Shown here in pieces: positions 17,772 through 27,957 of a stretch of DNA of 64,000 bases. A program made the translations under genes and the position numbers. Under the pieces are notes generated by a model. It saw only the letters and a list, made by a program, of their open reading frames with translations, was not told the origin of the DNA and did not search any database. The DNA is from JAGQVA01 sp041391725 (GTDB lineage: Bacteria > Bacteroidota > Bacteroidia > J057): NCBI GenBank assembly GCA_041391725.1, contig JAWKNL010000001.1, positions 558,001-622,000 on the forward strand. The letters run 5' to 3'. Numbering within the stretch: the first letter of the stretch is position 1; every line of letters starts with the position of its first letter.

Positions 17772-18635
17772 ATGAATATTTTCAACCAAACGCACTGTTA
17801 TCGGGGCTGATTTTTATGGGAGTTTAATACCCTTCCGGCCCAACAGCTACATTTTGCCCCATTGGCACAAACAGGCACCTGTCTGAACGGAGATTGTCAG
17901 ACGGGTACAGGAAAATATCAGGATGCCAGTGGCAATGTGTATGAAGGAGGATTTGAAAACGGGGTATTTAACGGGCGGGGCACGCTGACTCTGGTGTCGG
18001 GTGATATTTGCAGTGGGTGGTTTTTAAACGGAATAGAAAACCTTAATGGAAACGTATCCAGCATTATGGAATATGTAAAAGTAAGCAAGTCCAACTGGGC
18101 CTTACTTTGTGGTTCTTCCGAAAAAGTCATTCGCCCTACCCTGTTTCTGCCCGAAGTGAATGCCGCAGACAGGCAAACACTGGAATCCCAAATCGGAGTT
18201 TCTCAGACAGAATTCAAAACGGCAATCCACAATCTCAAAACCGCGACGCAGGCATTGCTGGATATCGTCGATGAAATCAACGATAAAGTGATGAGGCAAA
18301 CCGATCTGAGCAATTACCAGACCGAGCTTAATAACCGGTCCAATAGTTACAACTCACAGACAGAAATATTCAAGGCAAAGTTTGGCGGCTTATTTGAAAC
18401 TATCAGCCAGCATCGCGCCAGTTTACAGTTGTGATGGGAGATCGTTGGGAAGAAATCAAAAATCGCTCACAAGTGTTCCTGGTATTTGTCAGAAATCAGG
18501 CGGACTAAGCCAGAGCGGGTTGGACCAGTTATCGATCCGAAACACCGGATTCAAAGTTCTGAAGAAAAGTCCGGCTCCGATTTGGATCTGCTGGAGCAGG
18601 AACTTTCTCTGATGCTGGACAACTTCAGCAACTGA
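17772..18635 (+). pseudogene. MORN-repeat protein, frameshifted at both ends
   Basis: The largest open piece (17862-18434) contains a MORN-type repeat, GKYQDASGNVYEGGFENGVFNGRGTLT, preceded by a Cys pair (CLNGDC). The C-terminal half is coiled-coil-like (LDIVDEINDKVMRQTDLSNYQTELNNRSN). Upstream, MNIFNQT from an ATG at 17772 reads into a signal-like LLSGLIFMG after a shift. Downstream, WEEIKNRSQVFLVFVRNQAD and then PERVGPVIDPKHRIQ to LMLDNFSN read in two further frames to a TGA at 18633-18635, 15 bases from the convergent hydrolase gene. MORN repeats bind membranes or proteins; role unknown. Confidence 0.6.
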
Positions 18636-18649
18636 TTGTGGTGGTTTAT

Positions 18650-21093
18650 TCACTCCCCTTCTCTACCGACCAGTCGAACAAAATACCCGGCCAGCACCTG
18701 GCTTTTCCACCTGTCAGGTCTTCGCATCCCATATCGCCAGGTCTGGAAGGCCAAACCCGGGGTACAGATACATCGATCGGTAATATGCATGCCTTTATCC
18801 GTTGTACCACTGACCACTCCTATGTGTTTCACTACCTTTCATCGGGCGGATAAATATCGTCGCCAGGTCGTCGCCGGTATAGGTTTCTTCTGCCACAATG
18901 ATTTCCCCCGCACTACCTGCCGGACTGTCCTCAGCAGTTGTTTCCATGCGAGATTGCTCTGTGAATGGCCGTAAATCACGACGTTTCTTCCTGTATTTTT
19001 CGGAAGAATACAGATTATCCGGTATGACTTCAATGGAGCCATTGCCCTGATACCAGAACGATTCGGCATCGTAACGGGCCTTTTGCATGGCCCATGCATT
19101 TTCTGCCGCAGTTCCTGCCGTTCCATACACAAACACCACCCGATGATTAATCACATCGCGGAGAATTGGCGTAACGATGCGGGCCTTTCTGATGTAAGAG
19201 CAGGCTGTCCGGTTGCCGTCCGGTTTTTCCGTTGTGGGTAAGTAATACTGATCAGAAACGAAAGTCTGAGCGTATCAGTATCGAGCACGATCGTAATGAT
19301 TCGGTTTACGTTCAGTACATCGCCGTCAATGGCCAGGACGGAAACATTTTCGGTTGTACCAACGATTCTGTTCTGACCAGGATCGAGGCGCAGGTGGATT
19401 TTACTGAAGGCCAGTTTGTGCCACTGGTCGTAGATCGTCGCCCAGTAGTTGGTGGAAGAAACACCAGGATTTGCTGTAGTAAAATTGATTTCCCTGATTT
19501 TATCTTTTCCGGGGCGAATGTGGCGGGCCATGAAGTCAAACATCGGCTGGCTGCCAGTCACACCAATCCGTTCCACTCCTCATCCGAAATATCAGTGGCC
19601 CCGCCCGGCTCTTCGTGGTAGACAAAGTCTTTGCTGTGAAACTTTCCAAAACAGAAACTGCGTAACGCGCCTGTTCGGGCACTCACTACATCATCGGCTC
19701 CGCCGTGAAGGATATACAAGCCGTTTTGCTTGTAATTGATCGCCATGCTGTCAGTCATGGCCATATTTCGGCTTCGCCTGATCAGGGTGTTTTCCTCCAG
19801 GAACTGCTGGGGGCACAAAACTGCTAGCAGTAATTGACCAGATTCATATACCCTGCACTGGGGAGCGATCACTGCCCAATGGTCGGGAAAGGTAGCCACA
19901 GGCTCAGGTGCCCATGTCCGCCCATCGAATGGCCCGGTGAGATACCCGCTGAAGATCGGTTTCGTACAATTTTTTGCCTCTTCCAGTACGGCTAGCGCAT
20001 CCATTCTTCCCCAGTCTTCCCAGTTGTAACCGTACGGGCGGCGGTTGGTGGGAGAAACAATATTTACCCACGATTTTGGGTAATAGGAAGCCGCCTGATT
20101 CAGGCCTTCGACATTAGCGCCGTGGACAGATAATACCAGCGCTTTCGGGCCTTTGGGGCCATTGGCGGGATTGACGGCAAAGTATTGAACACTTCCGTCC
20201 ACCGCGCTCTGGTAGGTGCGTTTGTGGAGTTCGCCCGGCAGGCGGTGCCGAAGGCTGAGGCTAGTCTCAGCAAGTATCCGCCCTTCACGGTCTTTGACCT
20301 TTACCACCAGGTCGCTGGGTTCATTTCCTGAAATGGCGTATTTCCCCTTGATCCGGAAGGCTGTTTTCCGCATTCCCAGCGGCGGAAGAAAACCTATTTC
20401 GGTGGTCTGTACTTCGGCATCAGGAAAGGAAACTTCGAGTTTGTAACCTTCGGCAGGGCTGTTTTGGGCGTTGCCGACAACAATGGCGCCCAGGTAGTCA
20501 GGGATAGTTCCGGTGGGAAGATCGGGCAGGGTTGCGTCCCTTGCGTTGAGGAAAGCTTCGCCAGGGGATGCATGAATTTTCAGCTTAAACCTTCCCCTGC
20601 TGCACCGGAAAACCAGGAGATTATTTCCTTTTTTAAGTTCGACAGGAACCATGGAAAACCCGAAATCAGGTTCCCATGGCTCAAAATTGTCTTTACTCTG
20701 ATATTGATTTCCTATGCGAAACTCTCCATTAATCCAGCCCCAGAGATTGCCCATTTCTTCGAGCATCACTACCTGCTTTTGAGGCGACCGGTAGCTGATA
20801 CATATATACCCGCCGCGAAGAGCAGAACCGGAAAACCATCCGTTCTCATCGGTTTCAATTGCCTGCCAGGTTTTTGTGTCTCCATTTATGAGCATATCAT
20901 CGCCCGCTTTTGGCAGGATAAATGTACCTTCCGAAAGCGCTTTAAGCACAGGATCTGAATGCAGGATTCGCCCGAAATGGTAGCGGGAAGTTTCGATGGC
21001 CAGCGCCTTTGTGATTGTTATGGGTTCAGATTGGGAAAGTAATTGAGAAAATGGCCCAATAACCATCAGAAAAAACAGGAAACAGCGATTCAT
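18650..21093 (-). pseudogene. Secreted alpha/beta hydrolase (S9-like), multiply frameshifted
   Basis: Would encode about 810 residues: signal peptide (ATG at 21093, MNRCFLFFLMVIGPFSQLLSQ), a carbohydrate-binding-like N-terminal region, then an alpha/beta hydrolase with SVHGANVEGLNQAASYY (oxyanion region), the nucleophile motif GHSMGGHGH and FPDHWAVIAP, YILHGGADDVV (acid region), then GVTGSQPMFDFMARHIR and VFVYGTAGTAAENAWAM to VLAGYFVRLVGREGE at the C-terminus. The nucleophile motif is visible only by leaving and re-entering the main frame between about 19934 and 19895. More shifts lie near 19860, 19825, 19570, 19150 and 18830. Intact family members are secreted peptidase- or esterase-like enzymes. 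Confidence 0.72.
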
Positions 21094-21223
21094 AAGGGAA
21101 GAATTATTAGTCAAAAAAGATAACAGACAAACGAAAAAAAACTTTTTTCACCAGCCAGAGAAAATTCATTTCAAATTGTAAAAATCTGCTGATATTTCGA
21201 ATAAATTTCCCTCAGATTCACTT

Positions 21224-23805
21224 ATGCGTAATATTCTGTTTTTTGCGCTGTGTCTCATCTGGAGCGTATGCCTTTTGGGGCAGGATTCGCTCAAGTCCCA
21301 ACCCAACATTCTGTTTATCATTTCCGACGACCACTCGTGGTTGCACACCTCTATTGCGGGGTCAAAATCGGTAAAAACGCCTTATATCGATCAGATCGGC
21401 AGGGAGGGAATCGTATTTTCAAATGGATTTGTCCCCTCACCGTCGTGTACACCGGCACGGGCGGCAATACTCACAGGCCAGGAAATCTGGCGGCTCGAAG
21501 AAGGGGCCAGCCTTCACGGCCCGCTAAATACAAATTTGCCGTTTACCCCGATATTCTTGAACGGGCAGGTTATCTGGTGGGCTTTACCGGAAAGGGCTGG
21601 GCTCCGGGAGAATTTGCCATTGGCGGGAGAGTGCGCAATCCCAGCGGAACGAGTTATAACCGTAATTCTTTCCGGGAAAATTCATCTGCATTCAGTCCGA
21701 TTGACTATGCTGCCAATTTTAATGAATTCATCAACAGCCGGAGACCCGGGCAGCCATTTTGTTTCTGGGTAGGTTTTTTAGAACCTCACCGCCCATATAG
21801 ATCAGGCGCGGGCCTCGCCTCGGGTATCAATGCAAAAACGATGGTCTATCCGTCCTTCTATCCGGATGCTCCCGAAATACGCAACGATATGCTGGATTAT
21901 CTTTACGAAATCCAATACGCAGACAATCAGATCGGGCGTATCCTTCAGTTCCTGAAAAACAGCGGAGAACTCGACAATACCATTATTGTATTCACCGGAG
22001 ACAATGGCATGCCCTTTCCCAGGGCCAAAGGCACACTTTATGATTATGGCGTAAGGGTACCGCTGGTACTTCGCTGGGGGAACAAATGCAAAGGCGGAAT
22101 GGTAGTAGATGATTTTGTCAGCCTCACCGATCTGGCCCCCACCTTTCTGGAAGCAGCAGGGCTGCCCGTACCCGCAGACATGACGGGCAAAAGCCTGATC
22201 AATATCATCGGATCACAGCAATCGGGGCGAATCGAAGCTTCACGGGACAGAGTGTTTACGGGCAGGGAACGGCATGCACTTTGCCGGCCCGATGAAGATG
22301 AAAATGACCCCGGCTACCCTTCACGCGCAGTTCGTACTCATCAGTATCTTTATATCCGCAACTATGCCCCTTACCGCTGGCCTCACGGAGAGGCAGGTTT
22401 CCAATCGCCACAGGGATTCATTTTTGCAGATACAGATGCGGGACCGTCGGCGAGTTATCTGATCCAAAACCGGGAAAGACCAGATGTTAAACCCTATTTT
22501 GAATTGTGTTTTGGAAAACGCCCCGGAGAAGAATTGTACGATGTGGTCAACGACCCGGATCAAATTCGCAATCTGGCGCTGGACGCCAGGTATGAATCCG
22601 TCAAAAAAGAATTAAAATCCTCGCTGGAAGCGTACCAGACGCAAACAGGAGATCCACGCGCCTGGGGTAAAAGCCCCTGGGACTATTATCCTTACTTTGC
22701 TCAGAATCCTTTGGGATTAGTTCCATTTCGAAAAAGTCTTTCCAATCAGGTAGGAGGCGTGTATATTACGCATGGAGGGTTGCTGGGAGAACCGGGTATC
22801 AATACCATGCGGATATGGGTACGCACCTCTGCACCCGGGAGTTTTTATGTAAAATATGGCCTGGGCAGAGAAAACCTGAATCTGGGGTTAAGCCGCGCCT
22901 TTACCCTCGCCGAAAATGACAATACCGGATGGGTAACCATTGAAGGGTTGCAGCCCGGAACCTGCTATTTTTACCAACTGGCTACGGATTCCTATGTCGG
23001 GTCAAAGGGATCATTTTTTACACTTCCCGACACAGACCGGAAAGCAGATATTTCTTTTGAGTTTGGAACAGGATTTTACCCACTGGCGGTAGCGTGGACA
23101 GATCCTGAGCTTCCTGCCTCAGCGATCAGAAGTGTAAACGATACCATCTATTTTGGTGTCCGTACCAGCAGATTTTCACCGCTTGGTAATAATCAGGATA
23201 ATCGGGAAAACTGGCTTCGCCAAAATCCCGATGGCGCACGATATTACAGAAATATGCCTGTTTTCTTCACGCCCGGAGCAAACCATCCGGAAGGTAAAAT
23301 TAATGCTTATTCCAGCGTAATTGGAAGCAGTCTGTTTTTATTTCCTTTACCCACAGATGCAGCGGAAAAAACCTTTGAATGGATCATTAGTGAAATCAAA
23401 AAATCGGACGAAAAATTTGTGTTTATTTTTTCCCCCCGTTCACTTTCCGCTGCCACTGACCAAAGCAGAGAATGGGCATCCTTCATGAAAACCTTAAACA
23501 AATCAGGGCGGCAGATTGTACTTTTTTCTGAGGCTTCTGATCAAACTACCTACCTGAAATTTTTGTCCAGAATCAGAGAAGTATCTGCCCGTACAGAAAA
23601 TGCAGGATCGGAAAACACTATTAACCAGATAATTACACAATCTGAAAAGAAAAAATTCAGAGGAATAAAATACCAGGTTTTGTGGTCGTCTGATTCCTTG
23701 GCCTATTGCAGTACGGAAGTCAAAAGTAACCAGAGGCAGTTGAATTTGTCTTTTCGGGCAAGTGCCAACGGCTCGTTGATCAAGTCATTTCAGGCAGCAG
23801 ACTAG
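21224..23805 (+). pseudogene. Sulfatase fused to a PhoD-like domain, one frameshift
   Basis: About 860 residues. Frame 1 (21224 to about 21530) gives the signal peptide, ILFIISDDHSW (metal-binding Asp pair) and SPSCTPARAAILTG, the C-x-P-x-R formylglycine site. Frame 2 (about 21530 to 23805) continues KFAVYPDILERAGYLVGFTGKGWAPGEF, TGDNGMPFP (metal site) and a C-terminal subdomain ending near residue 500. One base gained or lost near 21530 separates them. After the sulfatase comes a second region starting GGVYITHGG, with IWVRTSAPG and GLQPGTCYFYQL, which is a PhoD_N-like beta-sandwich, then a phosphatase-like part without clear metal ligands. Probably targets a sulfated polysaccharide; the exact subfamily is not fixed. 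Confidence 0.8.
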
Positions 23806-24031
23806 CCCCTAATAAACCACTTATTTTACTTAACATTCCGTTCACATTCCATTTTTAGCAGATCGCGCACATGAAGTGGAGATTGGGCGAACGGTCAATA
23901 TTTCTCGCTGCTAAAATGATAGATTTACAAAGTTTTTCTATCCCCAGGCAATCAGAGATTTTTGCGTTTACAAGCCCATACACTCACAGGTATTTTTATT
24001 GAATAGGTGTGTAAAGATTAACCCTTAGAAA

Positions 24032-26935
24032 ATGAAAGCGTTCTGTTCTACTGTCTTTGTCAGTTTTATGGGTGGCAAATGCTATCCCGCATGGAGAAAG
24101 CCGTTTCTCCCGATCCTCCTGCTTCTTGTACTTTTTGCCCCCCACGGATTTGCGCAGCAAGTTTCAGTCTCTGCTCTGCAACAATTTTCGGTCGCGGCAA
24201 GTACCGGCGATAAACCGCAATCCAAAGTCTGGAACTACAATGGAAGCTGGTATTGTGTAATGCCCAATTCCTCTGGTACCAAACTATGGAAACTCAATGG
24301 TACTTCCTGGAGCGCGGTCATGTCTCTGCACAGTGGAACCATTATTTACGCAGATGTAAAGGCAGTGGGCAACCTGGTCCATGTCCTCATGTTTGATGAT
24401 CTCAATGACAATGCTTTTATCAGAACACTTGAGTTTAACGCCGGTTCGCAATCTTACCAGTCATGGTCGGTCAATCCCAATACCACAACGGTAAGCTTCG
24501 GCGCTGGTGGAGGCCGTAAGACAGAAACAGCAACCTTTGATATTGACTCTCAGGGTAAAATGTGGATGTGTTATGAGCGCGACGGCGTAGTTAACGTCCG
24601 CTGGAGTAATGCCCCCTTCACTACCTGGAGCAGCGATATTCAGATTATCAGTGGACTGGTACAGCGCGATATTGCCGCGATTATTGCTTTTTCCGATGCG
24701 CAGGGCAGCAAAATCGGGGTTGCCTGGTCTAATCACAATACTCAACGCTTCGGGTTTAAATACCACCTCGATACCAACTCTCCCACAACCTGGTCCAACA
24801 ACGAAATCCCCGGCGGCAGCCAGGCGCTCAATGTCGGCCTGGGAATGGCCGATGACCATATCAACCTGGCGACCACTTCAGACGGCCATGTTTATATGGC
24901 GGCAAAAACATCGTATGACCTGAATGGATATGCAACGCTTATCCTGCTCGACAGAACACCAAATCAATCATGGGGTTATTACGAAGTAGAATTCAACGAT
25001 AAAGGAACCAAGCCGGTAGTCGTTGCCAATGAAGCTGCCAACAAGCTTTTGATTGCCTATACCTATCCCAGCAATAGTGCAGGTGATATGGTGTACAAGA
25101 TCGCCTCCCGCGATTCACTCAGCAACTTTGCCAATGCCAGCAGAAATATCATTATCAACCGCGACGGCTCTGTCGTAGATATGGCCTCTGCCACCAAAGA
25201 TATCTGGTCTGACGAACTCGTAGTCATGGGCTATCACGCCACAAGCGGAACCAGCAGAAGTGTACTCCTTCAAATGTCTGGCCTGGTACAGGATACGCAG
25301 GCACCCTCGGTTCCGGGTAACCTCAGCTACGCCAACCTCACCTACGAATCGGTCGATATTCAGTGGGATCCTTCTACTGACGACACCGGCGTCGCCGGGT
25401 ATAAGGTCTTCGTCGATGGCGTCTATCTCGCCACTACCGCCAATACTTCCTACGCCATCTCCGGTCTCGCCGACAATACCGAATACGATTTTCAGGTTTC
25501 TGCCTTTGATGCCGCAGGCAATGAGTCTGCCCCTTCTCCGGCACTTACCGTAACCACCCTCAACCTGCCCCCTCCCGTCAATGTACCGCCTACCGCCAGC
25601 TTCCAGGCTGATAAAACCTCCGGCGTGGCGCCCGTAACCGTCAACTTCGACGCTTCGGCTTCGGTTGACTCCGACGGAACCATCACCGCCTACAGCTGGG
25701 ACTTTGGCGATGGCAATACCGCTTCCGGTGTTACAGCCTCCCATACCTTCAACGCGATTGGTAACTACCTGGTAGTGCTCACCGTTACCGACGACAGCGC
25801 CGCCACCAGCAATACCAGCGTTTCCATCTCCGCTACCGATAAACTCACCCAGTCGATCACTTTCGATCCGCTGCCCAATAAACTCACCACCGACGCGCCC
25901 TTTGGTCTCTCCGCAACGGCTTCTTCCGGTCTGCCGGTAAGCTTCAGCCTCGTTTCCGGGCCTGCGACCCTCAGTGGCAATACCCTCACCCTTTCCGGTG
26001 TGGCAGGAACTGTTACTGTTGAGGCAAGCCAGGGCGGTGATGCCACCTATCACCCTGCTACGACGGTGAGCCAGAGTTTTGATGTACTGGAGCCCGGCAC
26101 TTCTCTTACCCTGACTGCTCAGATCAGCGCAGGTTCGGATGATGTCGAAGAAAGGCTGATCACAGGAAAAATGGACGTTTTCAGCTCTGACCTCGAACTC
26201 GGGTACGAGGGAGTCTATGCCCAGCTTACGGCCATGCGGTTTACCAATATCAACATCCCGCAGGGTAGCACCATACTGAATGCCTATGTGCAGTTTATGG
26301 TTGATGAGGTCGAAACGGCTACTGCCAATCTCAACATCCGGGGTGAAGCCAGTGACAATCCGCCGACGTATCCTTCCAGCAAATTCAGCGTTACCAACCG
26401 GCCCCAGACTACTGCCAATGTGCCCTGGACTCCGGTAGCGTGGACTGTCGTGGGAGAAGAAGGTCCCGACCAGCAGACCCCCGATATCAGCGCAGTCGTG
26501 CAGGAAATCGTCAACCGCCCCGGTTGGGCTGCCGGCAATGCACTGGTCATACTCGTTGATGGAACTGGCACAAGAACAGCCGTCGCACTCGACGGTGTGC
26601 CTGCCAGCGGAGCACCCCGGCTTTTTGTCGAATACCAGCCCCTGGGCGGCAGCAGCGCACGCAAAGCCGCTGTGCAGACCCTGAGCAGCCATCAGCAAAT
26701 GGTTCTTTACCCCAACCCGTTTGAGCAGGAGTTTTTCCTTCAGTCAGATATTGAAGATGCAAAATGGATGAACGTGATGATCATCAATGCCATGGGACAA
26801 GTGGTGCATCAGCAAAAGCAGATTCCGATGAGCAAGGCCGCCAGAATACAGGCTGATCTTGCGCCGGGGTTCTATTCAGTCATTATCACCACCGACAACG
26901 GACAGGTCAGAACTTTCTCTGCCATCAGGAGATAA
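24032..26935 (+). CDS. Multidomain secreted protein with T9SS sorting domain
   Basis: 967-aa cargo protein. Domains in order: signal peptide (about 1-42, ending HGFAQQ); a BNR/sialidase-like propeller region of repeated W/D strands (45-425) of unknown activity; fibronectin type III (APSVPGNLSYANLTYESVDIQWD, about 432-518); PKD (PTASFQADKTSGVAPVTVNFDAS, about 525-610); an Ig-like LTQSITFDPLPNKLTTDAPF repeat (612-690); a DNRLRE/CBM96-like domain (SSDLELGYEG to PRLFVEYQP, 700-875); and a Por-type C-terminal sorting domain (VLYPNPFEQEFFLQS onward). It should be exported by T9SS and anchored at the cell surface. The DNRLRE domain suggests carbohydrate binding. Followed by a strong terminator. Confidence 0.88.
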   Translation: MKAFCSTVFVSFMGGKCYPAWRKPFLPILLLLVLFAPHGFAQQVSVSALQQFSVAASTGDKPQSKVWNYNGSWYCVMPNSSGTKLWKLNGTSWSAVMSLHSGTIIYADVKAVGNLVHVLMFDDLNDNAFIRTLEFNAGSQSYQSWSVNPNTTTVSFGAGGGRKTETATFDIDSQGKMWMCYERDGVVNVRWSNAPFTTWSSDIQIISGLVQRDIAAIIAFSDAQGSKIGVAWSNHNTQRFGFKYHLDTNSPTTWSNNEIPGGSQALNVGLGMADDHINLATTSDGHVYMAAKTSYDLNGYATLILLDRTPNQSWGYYEVEFNDKGTKPVVVANEAANKLLIAYTYPSNSAGDMVYKIASRDSLSNFANASRNIIINRDGSVVDMASATKDIWSDELVVMGYHATSGTSRSVLLQMSGLVQDTQAPSVPGNLSYANLTYESVDIQWDPSTDDTGVAGYKVFVDGVYLATTANTSYAISGLADNTEYDFQVSAFDAAGNESAPSPALTVTTLNLPPPVNVPPTASFQADKTSGVAPVTVNFDASASVDSDGTITAYSWDFGDGNTASGVTASHTFNAIGNYLVVLTVTDDSAATSNTSVSISATDKLTQSITFDPLPNKLTTDAPFGLSATASSGLPVSFSLVSGPATLSGNTLTLSGVAGTVTVEASQGGDATYHPATTVSQSFDVLEPGTSLTLTAQISAGSDDVEERLITGKMDVFSSDLELGYEGVYAQLTAMRFTNINIPQGSTILNAYVQFMVDEVETATANLNIRGEASDNPPTYPSSKFSVTNRPQTTANVPWTPVAWTVVGEEGPDQQTPDISAVVQEIVNRPGWAAGNALVILVDGTGTRTAVALDGVPASGAPRLFVEYQPLGGSSARKAAVQTLSSHQQMVLYPNPFEQEFFLQSDIEDAKWMNVMIINAMGQVVHQQKQIPMSKAARIQADLAPGFYSVIITTDNGQVRTFSAIRR

Positions 26936-26958
26936 CATCAGAAACAAAGAAAATAATA

Positions 26959-26988
26959 AAGCGGGAGCGATAAGAATCACTCCCGCTT
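26959..26988. terminator. Bidirectional intrinsic terminator
   Basis: A 9-bp stem (AAGCGGGAG with CTCCCGCTT) with an inner GAT/ATC pairing and an AAGA loop lies between the T9SS protein gene and the convergent P-loop kinase gene. TTCTTTT follows on the plus strand and an A/T-rich tract follows on the minus strand, so it can serve both genes. Confidence 0.85.
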
Positions 26989-27010
26989 ATTCTTTTAGGG
27001 GGTAATCAAT

Positions 27011-27787
27011 TCAAAGGGCAGGCTGAAAAGAGAAGCCTTGTGCGAGTTTTTCGGAGATGCTTTCACGGCCTTTGGAAAGTTCCCGCATATTATCGAGAAC
27101 AATCAGTTTGGCAGAAGTGCCGAGGTCTTCCAGTGAAAAATCCATTCCTTCTTTGGCCCGGGAAAGAAATAATTTCAGCTCTTCATCGCTTGCATTCAGC
27201 AGGCGTTTGATTGGGCCTCGGCTTTTCATTCGCTCAAAAGCTGTTGACTCATCGGTATTGATATACAGTACAATATCGGGACGAGGAATCATATGAAGGT
27301 ATTTCTGTACCTTTTTGAATCGCGTGTCGTCGTTTACCGAAACAAAAAGATTGAGTACTTTTTGACAAAATCCTTCGTCCAGCAGCAGGTATGAGTCGGG
27401 CGGCATCGTTTCTTCTGCCAGTTGGTATATAGCGCCAAGGCTCAGGAACCAGTGAATACTGCGGCGGCGAACTTTTTCCGTTATACCATTTCGGGAAGAA
27501 TTTTTCAAAACAAACGCGACGAGGTCGGGATATTTTTCGATAAACTTTTCGGCATAATAACTCTCCGTGTGGTTGATTTTGAAAAATACTTTTACCAGCC
27601 CTCTGCGTACCAACGAGGGTAACTTTTTGGCAATCCGATATTTTTTGATACCCCCACAAACATGCAAAAGCCGAACATCCTGCCTGCTGAAAACAGACTG
27701 TCCGTTTTCAGCCATAGCCGAATTAATGAATGGAACAAGGGTAGTTTTTCCGCTTCCTGGCAATCCCAGAAATTCAATCAGTTTCAT
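27011..27787 (-). CDS. P-loop kinase-like protein
   Basis: 258-aa small-molecule or nucleotide kinase-like protein. Seen: Walker A LGLPGSGKTTL at residues 6-16; YLLLDEGFCQ (Walker B-like) near 131-140; LYINTDESTAFERMKSRG (lid region) near 172-189. The pattern resembles adenylate/thymidylate kinase-type P-loop proteins found in polysaccharide biosynthesis clusters. It lies 170 bases downstream of the nucleotidyltransferase/thymidylate-kinase-like gene on the same strand and may act with it. Substrate unknown. Confidence 0.65.
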   Translation of the reverse strand: MKLIEFLGLPGSGKTTLVPFINSAMAENGQSVFSRQDVRLLHVCGGIKKYRIAKKLPSLVRRGLVKVFFKINHTESYYAEKFIEKYPDLVAFVLKNSSRNGITEKVRRRSIHWFLSLGAIYQLAEETMPPDSYLLLDEGFCQKVLNLFVSVNDDTRFKKVQKYLHMIPRPDIVLYINTDESTAFERMKSRGPIKRLLNASDEELKLFLSRAKEGMDFSLEDLGTSAKLIVLDNMRELSKGRESISEKLAQGFSFQPAL

Positions 27788-27957
27788 TTAACAAACCTGA
27801 AGAAATGATTAGCTCGCGAGAGTAATATTAACCAAATGTAAACAAAAAATAAACTATTTTGTACAAAAAGTTAAATAATTATTAGCTCGATCAATCAATA
27901 ATCTACTCCGAACCATCGGATTATAACCCAAATGGATTAACCTTATTATGATTAAGC

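Noticed and set aside
25115..26698. Minus-strand frame of 527 codons
   Set aside because: Lies antisense to the FN3/PKD/DNRLRE protein; GC-rich third positions explain the long open frame and no family is recognisable.
27788..27957. Promoter or gene in the gap between the two P-loop genes
   Set aside because: AT-rich sequence without a clear -7 element on the minus strand and no open frame of note.
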